In this document: in pieces, positions 55,076 through 64,000 of the stretch
Layout of the letters: each line of letters opens with the position of its first letter
Numbering within the stretch: the stretch's first letter is position 1
Source of the DNA: Phoronis australis
Taxonomy: Eukaryota; Phoronida; Phoronidae
Assembly (NCBI GenBank): GCA_002633005.1
Contig: NMRA01000435.1
Coordinates: forward strand, 8,043 to 72,042
Direction of reading: 5' to 3'
Length of the DNA stretch: 64,000 nt
Notes under the pieces: generated by a model
Told to the model about the DNA's origin: nothing
What the model saw: only the letters and a program-made list of their open reading frames with translations
Database searches by the model: none
Program-made: the position numbers and the translations under genes

Positions 55076-55538
55076 AAGGTTGTGTAGAACCATGTAAAAA
55101 TATCCAACTTTGGCTGACTTCGGGATATCATATCTCAGTAAGGGCTGATCGGATTCACAGGAAACTTTCAGACACCGTACTTTAGGCACTGGTCTCCAAA
55201 AAGCTGTTTGGAGATGTTTTTAAAGTGTTCCACTTTGGTATAAGGGGCTATCAAAGAATAGGACGTTTATGATTTCCATCAAAAATGTTGCATGAAATGA
55301 TATTTAATGAAACTGACAGCATCTTTGATATCTCACATTGAACATTTATATCAAATAAAATTCGATTATGTTACTGAAACCGTTGTCTTGCTGTCCATGT
55401 AGTTTCCTCTTTTGCTAAATCAAATTCTGCAGGCTTTCTTCTTTCAGAAAATATGTGCCCTTACTAGTTAACACGTATTTTAATTTTCTCGATATTTTGC
55501 TAAATGCTCTGACATGTCGATAAGGCCTTCATGACCTT
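55076..55538. mobile_element. Decayed TIR element, family M1
   Basis: AAGGTTGTGTAGAACCATG at the left and GATAAGGCCTTCATGACCTT at the right are degenerate versions of the AGGTTATGTAAGACCCTA termini. The internal order (GGCTGACTTCGG, ATATCTCAGT, GATCGGATT) matches 7887-8395. Confidence 0.45.
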
Positions 55539-57677
55539 AATTTTCTCCGGACCGACCGCGTAACATTTTGATCACTGCATGCAGACCAACATGATAATTA
55601 TGTTTCAAAACAAGCAAAGTGAATAGACAGCCTGTTGGTTTTCAACTTTAACTTTTTGCGTGTCTGTATTTGTCAGAAAAAGGTTTAGTTTTCACCTTGT
55701 CAAAAATTGAAAATTTTGTGTTAGTGTTTGTGTTTGTGTTTGTGTGGAGATGTCAGGATAATTGTGGGAGAGTCCTCAGTAGCAGATGTTGACTGGCCAG
55801 GCACTCACACGACTGCCCCAGGACCCGGTCAGCTTCCATTATAGTTTCTGAAAAGCTGAGAACGCATTATAAGATTTTCATGGGTTTTAATGCCCGGTTG
55901 CATGACACAGCTCAATGAGCCGATTGTCCGTATTTGTTCTATTTTAGTCTCATTACTTTGTTAAATTTTGGCTTAATACAAATGTAGAGTGAACTCCATA
56001 TTGAGTTGTCAATATTATCGAAAATAAATTGGGATCTTATCAAGCAACGCTCTTAATTTAAGGACTGTGCCCCTACGTATTGTCACAGAACTCAGGGCTC
56101 AGTTTTTACTTATATTATTAGAAGATGTCATTAGTCAAAGAGAAGTTCATAGTAAGGATAACACTATAGAAAAGATTACACATGTGAGTGAAGAAAGACA
56201 CAAATAAGCAAAAGATTTAGGGAACTTAGTTTCGTCCCAATTTGGGAATGTTTTGTGCAAACTGAGCACTGAATGCATTTGAAATCTTAACACTCAAAAA
56301 AGTCTCTACAGGATTGATTAGAAAGTAGCCAGACGACCACGACACTTCATAATAGGCACGAGACTATTGGCAGAAATGGTGACATACACTCGCAAGATCC
56401 GTTAACGCCATTGCTTTATGTCCTTACCTTCCTCGCAAGTTAAAGCGACACCTCCTGGACCACTGAGGTGGAGAGAACACGAAGTGATATGGATACAACA
56501 CAAACAATAAGAAGTAAATTATATGGGTGGAACACGCCTTTAGCCATCATTTTTGTCTCTTTATCCCAATCCATATGAAGACGTTCAGGTTTCAAACTTG
56601 GCTGAAGCTAATAGGCGAATTGCCCCTTGTTTTATCAATTTTGCATGTAAAGTTCAAAAGAAGGCATACAGGAATGTTTTAAGTATGTTTTTAATGTGAA
56701 AAGCGCTTTGGGCGTCTTTGTTTTACTTTCAGTTTAAAATGTTAAAAGCAGAAGTATGCTTGTGAGTTTAAATTTTAAGTTCTAAGCATAATGTTTCATG
56801 ACGTACACCAGCGAATGTATAGGCATTATTACATTTTGTCCTGGAGATCAATCATACTCAATGAAAATTAGGAACCATGATTACAGTTTTAAACAATCGT
56901 TGGAATTATTTTTATTATGAGTAAGCAACAAGGTGAGACCAATAAATTATAATAGTAAGTGGTCTCATTCATAAGTTTGTTTTTGACCGAAGACACCGGT
57001 TTATTACACCTTTAAATCTAGTATTGAACTCAACTATTTGGTTGACAGCTACGTAGCTAGCTTGTACTGCCACTAATGAATTCAATTTGTGGTGAATATA
57101 ATTCTTCTTGACTGCAAAACTTTTTATTATCTCTGGCATCACTTAGCTACTGAGTACATCCAGCATTGGTTTCATTTAGTCTGAAATGTTCTTTTGACTG
57201 TTGACATGACAACCCGGTGTTTTTCAGTAGGGAACTTTTTATATTGGCGCTCTCTAAAGTTATGAGAACACGAAAGTAGCTTCTGATTGGTCCCGACTCG
57301 GATTTAGTGGACAGAAATTTATTGGTACATAGTGGCTCGTTAATTTAAAAGCAGAGAATTTAAATTCCACTTTCAGTCCCTCCCATTGCTTGATTAGTTT
57401 AAGTCCGCTTTATTTTAGCTTGTTGACTCCAGCTGGGATCGAAAATTTCCTTCTTTAAAAGCCGTAGCCACTGACTTTATCGCAAATAATTCTTTGCAAT
57501 GGGGATTGTATGGAACACCATGTCCTTGTTCATTCATTGGTATTTCAAAAGGTTTGTAAAACATCCCACTGCACAGGAGTGGAAAATAGTCGGCATTGGT
57601 ATAGCGTGAATAACGTAGAAAAAAATACGAAACTAAAGGTCTAAAGTATACACTTAATTGTTGAAAAGTAGAATAAA

Positions 57678-57926
57678 TATACGTAAATAAAACAACAAAA
57701 ATGGATCACTGAAATTTTCGGATATAATACCATACTTCATCAACAGAAACAGAAATAAAGTAAAATGAAACACTGTATGACATCAGATATATGGCGTAAT
57801 GAGCATGATACACATCAGATGTCAATTGTCTTATAGTGTTTGATTTTACTTTATTTTTGTTTCTGTTGATGAAGCATGTTATTATAACCCAAAATTTCAG
57901 TGATCCATTTTTGTTATTTACGTATA
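57678..57926. repeat. Long hairpin, arms about 100 bp
   Basis: 57678-57777 and 57835-57926 are long imperfect inverted repeats. Landmarks on the left are TATACGTAAATAA, AAAAATGGATCACTGAAA and TTCATCAACAGAAACA; their complements are on the right. A short middle holds TGACATCAGAT/ATCAGATGTCA. It could be a fold-back MITE or make a hairpin RNA. No TSD was confirmed. Confidence 0.85.
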
Positions 57927-58485
57927 GCATGAAAGGTGTTAAAACACTCTTTGTACTAATGTGTTGAAACGTACCATCCGTATTACATAGGATCTGTTGG
58001 TGGCGCTGAATGTCTGTTCACTGAAGACCTGGCGTGCTTTCAGTAACACTAGGACCTACTCTAGGACCTAGCTAAAATCTAGCCAAAGTCACGTGTTCTC
58101 ATTTAAAATACATGGCAATATCTCACGTAATCTCGCAAAGTCTTACTTTTTAGTGAGGTCCTAGCGTTACTGAACAGGAGGCTGATCGCCGTGTGGCGAG
58201 TTGGTGAATTTCAATGTGACGCAGCTATTTCAAAAGTCAACTATTGTTGAAATTCACTGTAGCGACATTTTCTATGAGGAAAGCGATTTCTGAGATCAGG
58301 CTCTGTGTGGAATCGAACTTGGAAACGTCGCGGTTGCAGTCAAACTGTCTGCTGGTGCAAAACGACGGTTGTTCAGCTTGTATTTAAGTTGTGCAAGGTT
58401 TTATATAAGTTTACTTGGTGTTAAAGATAACATTCCTTTCGCTCTAGAATCCCATGTAGTGTAGAAATGTGATTGTAGTTGTTGG

Positions 58486-58699
58486 CAAGCAACTTATATT
58501 TGTGAGACAACTCGCCACTTGACTACAAGGATGAAGGAGCATCTAGTCTAGTTATCGATAAGAATTCACATATCTTTAGACACTTTGAAAACAATGCTGC
58601 TTGTAGAGAGGCCTCTGTGGAACACAGCTTTACTATTATTGACAGTGATACTACGCTAATCGCTATCGCTTGAAACTGCGTGAAGCCATGCATATTCAG
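58486..58699 (+). pseudogene. Decayed GIY-YIG endonuclease fragment of a retroelement
   Basis: Translated pieces in successive frames read TYICETTRHLTTRMKEHL, then HIFRHFENNAACREASVEHS and FTIIDSD, then LKLREAMHI. These resemble the C-terminal GIY-YIG nuclease region of Penelope-like or related retroelement polyproteins (YIGxTxRHLxTRxxEH..HxxxH..FxIID..RxxREAxHI). An in-frame stop and frameshifts show it is dead. Confidence 0.6.
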
Positions 58700-60087
58700 T
58701 GTTCGGAAACGTCCTCACTCAATGTACAGGTTTCCCACGAGTTGTGATTAGCTGTTTCCTTGCCAATCCTGTTTCTGGTATTTTTGCGTGTGTGGAATTA
58801 TCTGTGTATGGTGGATGTTTTACTGCCAAAACATGTCGCTACATTTTTAGAAACGTTGTTGTCTTCATTCAAACTTTACATTTCGCTATAAAAATTACAA
58901 AAACAATGTACTTTGTTTTTATAGCTCCGGTCAAACCTAACAATTTCAAAAGTCTGTCCCATCCAACAATAATCCCGAAAAAGCATTTATTGGTCGTAAA
59001 AACGATAATGTAGGTATGAAATAGACTGCTTGTTTAGCCATCATCATCTGTGGATCCTCGAATGGCAGTAGACACCCCAGGCCTACTTTGACCTGCCAGT
59101 CTATCATGAGTCACTGGTGTCCGTGTCTCTCCTGAAATCTCTTCAATCAGATGTCTGTTTTCATTGGACAATGTTTTGTGCGTGCAGCATTTATGCTCAC
59201 AAAGTAGAACTTCGCTGTTGTAGCAAATGTGCCATATTTAAGCCTGTTCAGCATGCAGTTTTGATAACGGGAGTTTGTTCATATAAACTCAATGAAATGA
59301 AATTATTTGGATCCGCAAGACTCGATTGTTGCTCCTTTAACTCCACCACCTTGACATTTTGGTATATAAAACAAGAAAATTTATGAAATCCACTTTTCTG
59401 GTAACTTTCAGCGATCCAAATTAAAGGGAACGTTATTGCATTTATTGTTAGCAAAGGTGAATATGTACTTTTCATTAGTTCAAATATAATGACTCATTCT
59501 TTGAGTGACAGCTTTGTTGCATGCAAAATGTTGAGGCAGACAAAAGCATTTATCGTAATATAAGTTACAATTTTTTAGATTGAATCTATGAAGTTAAGAG
59601 ATTTACTATCAAGTCACTGTTGTCTAGGAAAATGTAAACTAGACAAGCTATAAAGCTGCACACGTCAATATTTCAAAAGAGAAGCTGTCTATTATGGCTC
59701 AACTGTACCATGAATATTTTCTTATGAACTACTTGATATCCATTGTACTCTTGCTTTTCAATCAATAATGGCTCTTTTCGTATTGATCAGCAGTCTGACA
59801 TTGTAAGTGCAAAACGGAATGTGAATCTCGCAGATTTGATGCATTCAACAGTGACTAGGAATATTTGTTATGCGTAAAATGAGCTGTTGTTTTTGTAATA
59901 ATGAATGTTTTTACAGTTTGACAGTTGAGCTTTGATTAAGATTTCCACACAAGCCAGTATGACATAGTCTGGATGGCTTGTTGTACATTTATCTTTATTC
60001 CTATTGTCTGTTAATGTGTTAGTGTTTCAACTGTGTTCAGCACATATGACTGAAAAGTGGAATTAACATTTCTCGAAACTTCTCAAC

Positions 60088-61798
60088 AAAAACTTACAAT
60101 AATAAAATTGTATGTGATCGTTAGTTTAGTTTAGTTTCTTTCTGTAGTGATCACAAAATAACTTTTGGCAAATTTTAATCAAGTATTTGTGGTCACACTA
60201 CACGCTTAAAGGTAAAAAGACAAAATGCTGTTACTTCATTTTGACAGCTGGTTAGTTATGTAAGACCCTATAAATATGGTCAAATTGGCTGACTGTGGAA
60301 CATCATATCTCAGAAATGACTCGTTTTATTCATACGAAACTTAGACAACTGTAACAGCGTTTTTTGATATCTCACGAAAAACATTTATTTCAAATTAAAC
60401 TTGACCAAGGTACACTTTTCTTTTTTACTACTACTACTACTACTACTAAAAAGACATGGTCACATTACCCAATTAATAACAAATTGATTAAAGATGAAAC
60501 CGTTAATTCTATAGGCTTTCTATATTTTACTAAGTTGACAGACTTGTTGATTTGTTGGTAAGGTCCCACATAAGGTTAACATTACAACAAAAAGGATTGA
60601 CAATGAACTGTCTTTGCAGAGAACGACATTTCCAGGCCTTTATTCAGCGTAGGTCCATTTGGACGCCCTAGCACTAATCTGGCCGCCCTGGCAAGGACTC
60701 CCAATGTATCATTTGGACGCCCACTGTCAATAGGAACCTTTCAAGTTTGGACTCACACATTGTAATGAATACTAGGAGGCCTCTGAAGGCTCACGGGGGC
60801 TCTTTTTTTAAAGCAGGAAGAAATATACAATATACTTTGTATATACAATGTTGCTTTGGTTGATAGTATTGTAAAAGTCTTGGTCTACATTTTTTAGTAA
60901 AAATGCTCACTACTGAAGGCTGTTTTGTAAACTTAGATGTAANAAAACTTACAATAATAAAATTGTATGTGATCGTTAGTTTAGTTTAGTTTCTTTCTGT
61001 AGTGATCACAAAATAACTTTTGGCAAATTTTAATCAAGTATTTGTGGTCACACTACACGCTTAAAGGTAAAAAGACAAAATGCTGTTACTTCATCTTGAC
61101 AGTTGGTTAGTTATGTAAGACCCTATAAATATGGTCAAATTGGCTGACTGTGGAACATCATATCTCAGAAATGACTCGTTTGATTCATACGAAACTTAGA
61201 CAACTGTAACAGCGTTTTTTGATATCTCACGAAAAACATTTATTTCAAATTAAACTTGACCATGGTACACTTTTCTTTTTTACTACTACTACTACTAAAA
61301 AGACATGGTCACATTACCCAATTAATAACAAATTGATAAAAGATGAAACCGTTAATTCTATAGGCTTTCTATATTTTACTAAGTTGACAGACTTGTTGAT
61401 TTGTTGGTAAGGTCCCACATAAGGTTAACATTACAACAAAAAGGATTGACAATGAACTGTCATTGCAGAGAACGGCATTTCCAGGCCTTTATTCAGCGTA
61501 GGTCCATTTGGACGCCCTAGCACTAATCTGGCCGCCCTGGCAAGGACTCCCAATGTATCATTTGGACGCCCACTGTCAATAGGAACCTTTCAAGTGTGGA
61601 CTCACACATTGTAATGAATACTAGGAGGCCTCTGAAGGCTCACAGTGGGGACTCTTTTTTCAAAGCAGAAAAAAATATACAATGTGTATACAAAGTATAT
61701 ACTATGTTGCTTTGGTTTATAGTATTGTAAAAGTCTTGGTCTACATTTTTTAGTAAAAATGCTCACTACTGAGGGCTGTTTTGTAAACTTAGATGTAA
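60088..61798. repeat. 0.85-kb near-identical tandem blocks around N at 60943
   Basis: Blocks 60088-60942 and 60944-61798 are almost identical, differing mainly in TAC-repeat number and a few bases, and meet at the single N. The signature matches the other N joins, so this is probably an unmerged allelic overlap. Confidence 0.9.
60253..60577. mobile_element. TIR element, family M1, copy with TAC repeat
   Basis: Starts AGTTATGTAAGACCCTA and ends near AAGGTCCCACATAAGGTT, inverted repeats of the family M1 terminus. A TAC trinucleotide run lies inside. The near-identical stretch at about 61108-61427 is its assembly duplicate. Confidence 0.65.
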
Positions 61799-61950
61799 AA
61801 ACCTTGGTCTATGCATTTTTTGTAAAAAAATCTTTGTGTTTGGGGGTATTGCTGGGGGTGGGGGGGTTACGCGTCGGAATCATGGACGCCCTGGAATATT
61901 GGGAACCCCATTTTGGACACCCTATATTCGAAATCCTGGATCAAGGCCTG
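61482..61950. mobile_element. hAT-like element, family H1, inverted relative
   Basis: Starts CAGGCCTTTATTCAGCG and ends TGGATCAAGGCCTG. Flanks GGCATTTC (61474-61481) and GGCCTTTC (61951-61958) match at 7 of 8 positions, fitting an aged 8-bp hAT target duplication. It is the reverse-complement counterpart of 36037-36506. A truncated duplicate start lies at 60633. Confidence 0.75.
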
Positions 61951-63219
61951 GGCCTTTCCATCTTCCTAACTTTCTGATTTGTTCCTTTTCATGCCCAGTC
62001 ACAACAAATGACAACAGGACGGTCGAAAATTACGCAGAAACACTTGGAATCACGTGCTTTTAACCCACAATGCTGCAACGTCTATCAGGCCATTAGTTGG
62101 TGTTTCTCTTTATTTGTTGGTAGCTTGCTTTTCTCAAGTTTTCCTTGATGACTGGATTAACTGTGTTCAACCTTCCAAATCCAGCTAAAGTTTGATGTGC
62201 TGTGGACTGTAACTGTGACAGCAGAAAGTTGGATAAACTTGAGAAGCATTCATGGATGCAATATTTTCCGACATGATTCTTAGAATAAGCTTGACATTTC
62301 TAGACCAAGCCCAGTGTACCAACATGTCTTTCTACCTCCAGGACAAAGGAGATTTCTATCCTGGAATGTGTCGATGAATTTGGCTTTTGTCCAGCCGTCA
62401 TGACTGGTAATTCTTAGTAATTTTGTTTGAATACTTTTGACTATAGGTGGCAGTCTCTAAAAAATTGAAAAAATGACAATTTTTGACATTTTTATTGCGG
62501 GAAATAACTGAACAATTATAGTTCTTTATGTAGAAGTTGCTGTAAGACTTGAGGTCGTGTATTTCATCAACTGCTGTTACAGTAGAAAAAGTTAAGCTAA
62601 TTTCCAAGCAGTCCCATTGTTTATCATTAGATCCTTAGTCATGTATGGTAATACTCCACTTATTTAGCACGATCACCTGATTTCGCACATCCAAAATTAT
62701 ATAAAAAAGTAATGTATTGTTCTTAACTTATTTCGCAGAAGGCTACTTGTAAGATTTTCGTGCCTTACCTAATTTGCACATGGTCAGTTTTGCACTTCGG
62801 AAATTGTCAATGCGAAGTATATTTTGAAGTACTGGAAATATTTCAGGATAAAAACACCGGATTAATTCTACAGATGGTTGTGTCCCCGAAGGATTTATGA
62901 ATACCTGAAAGTTGTGTTGCCCCCTGTTGGCAGAAACTGATACTGTTATTATTCTTTCGTAGATGACTAGTCACAATACATTGCATGCCCTAGCACCAGA
63001 AGTTTTATGTAACAGATAACAGAATTTTTATTGAATCAACAAACCACATAGGTAGGTCGTAGGTCGTGAATAATTTTTCCCTTATAAATCCAAGAAAATT
63101 TGGTGGAATTTAGAATCCCGACAAATTTGTGTACCAATGCAAAAATTTTTCCTAGTTAAAATTTGATGAAAATTACGCTCGATTATTTCCACCAATTTCC
63201 ACATGGGAACGACTCTTAT

Positions 63220-63292
63220 GTTAATAAGGTCTGAACACTTCATGTTAATAAGGTATGAACACTTTATGTTAATAGGGTCTGAACATTTTATA
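63220..63292. repeat. 27-bp tandem repeat x 3
   Basis: Three imperfect units of ATGTTAATAAGGTCTGAACA plus CTT. No coding meaning. Confidence 0.75.
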
Positions 63293-64000
63293 TTCACCAC
63301 TTAATTCATCCATTCATATGGGACGAGTTGTTGATGAGTGTCATGTGTCTCGAAGAAACATTGATTGTTAAACTTTGACCTTTTGGAGATTTCAGTAATC
63401 TTTTTTTTTTATAAGTATTCGATATATCAATTGGTGCGTTTTTTTCATGAGGTAAATTTAGATTCTATTTCCCACATTTAGCCATTAGGTACCAGTTAGG
63501 TCAATAGTTCTCAAATTATTTAATGTCAATCGGACTGACTGGATATTTGTCTATTTCTGCACCTTTGCTCTGACGCCAGTTTCCTCTGTCGTCATAACAA
63601 TATACCTGACCTTTGACCTTTGCTACTTCTACCTTTTCAAAAGACAGTGTCAGTGAGCTGTGGCAATTCTCCACGTATTTTGCTCAAAAATAATTGCCAA
63701 AATTGTCTCTTTGTATTCCTGAACAGCTCAGTCAGGAAAATGAAGCAGTAAAATTATTGAGGATTTGTTTCCTAACTAATTTAACAACTAGTGAGCTTAT
63801 GCGTTAGCTGTTGTGATGACTTTTAAATGCTAAGGCACTGCTATAAATTTTCGTTTTAGAAAAACATATCATGGGTCATTTGACCCTTAGAGCCTTAAGT
63901 CCATCCATCAGTTTAATGGAGCTATTGTCAACCCGTTTTTTGCCGTACTTTTTGGATGCAATTTTTTAGCCTGTATCTTTTTCGGGTGTGAAATTTTGTC

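Larger units (their letters stand above)
54071..64000 (+). other. FKBP1 intron 2, repeat-rich, no exon found
   Basis: After the exon 2 donor I saw no further FKBP exon to the window edge. The stretch holds TIR elements of family M1 (55076-55538, 60253-60577), a long hairpin (57678-57926), a decayed GIY-YIG fragment (58486-58699), hAT-like elements (60633-60942, 61482-61950) and a 27-bp triplicate (63220-63292). Confidence 0.5.

Noticed and set aside
62340-62420. CTCCAG acceptor-like site as FKBP1 exon 3
   Set aside because: The downstream translation has no FKBP motif such as FDSS or the GW active-site region and soon hits a stop.

Overview
This is animal (metazoan) genomic DNA, AT-rich and intron-rich, with genes made of short exons joined at GT/AG sites. 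The dispersed transposon debris and the heterozygous-looking assembly joins fit an invertebrate, probably a marine deuterostome; the species cannot be fixed from the sequence alone. Most open reading frames longer than 60 codons are chance frames in introns or repeats. The real genes were found by joining exons by hand (splice sites, phase continuity, family motifs).

Layout. (1) 1-9861 has no convincing exon: repeats, a truncated terminal-inverted-repeat (TIR) transposon at the left edge and hairpin elements. (2) 9862-16254, plus strand: seven 3' exons of a metadherin (MTDH/LYRIC/AEG-1)-like gene, whose N-terminal membrane exon is missing. (3) 37627-22741, minus strand: an HBS1L gene (ribosome-rescue GTPase), 16 exons, with the start seen and the extreme C-terminus uncertain. 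Its central intron carries a large alternative terminal exon (32564-31225) for a SKI7-like isoform. (4) 37975-46489, plus strand: a complete PREB/SEC12 gene, nine exons, WD40 repeats and a C-terminal membrane anchor; one exon appears twice because of an assembly duplication. (5) 50372 onward, plus strand: the first two coding exons of an FKBP12-type peptidyl-prolyl isomerase (FKBP1). The rest lies beyond the window.

Arrangement. MTDH and HBS1L converge, with poly(A) signals about 0.6 kb apart. HBS1L and PREB are head-to-head with 347 bp between start codons, so they probably share a bidirectional promoter. PREB and FKBP1 are in tandem. HBS1L makes a GTPase for no-go/non-stop ribosome rescue and, through the alternative exon, a predicted adaptor between the cytoplasmic exosome and the SKI complex. 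This dual HBS1/SKI7 locus is the most interesting item in the window. PREB (COPII coat assembly) and FKBP1 have no obvious shared pathway with it.

Repeats and assembly. There are two TIR transposon families with target-site duplications (one clearly hAT-like), a TTAA-flanked mini-element, a recurrent GAACCAG hairpin family, a long hairpin, several minisatellites, an 18-unit CAG repeat in an HBS1L intron and a decayed GIY-YIG retroelement fragment. Four of the six isolated single N bases sit at the junction of near-identical tandem blocks. They look like contig joins with unmerged allelic overlap rather than real duplications. A 399-base N gap lies inside a transposon in FKBP1 intron 1.
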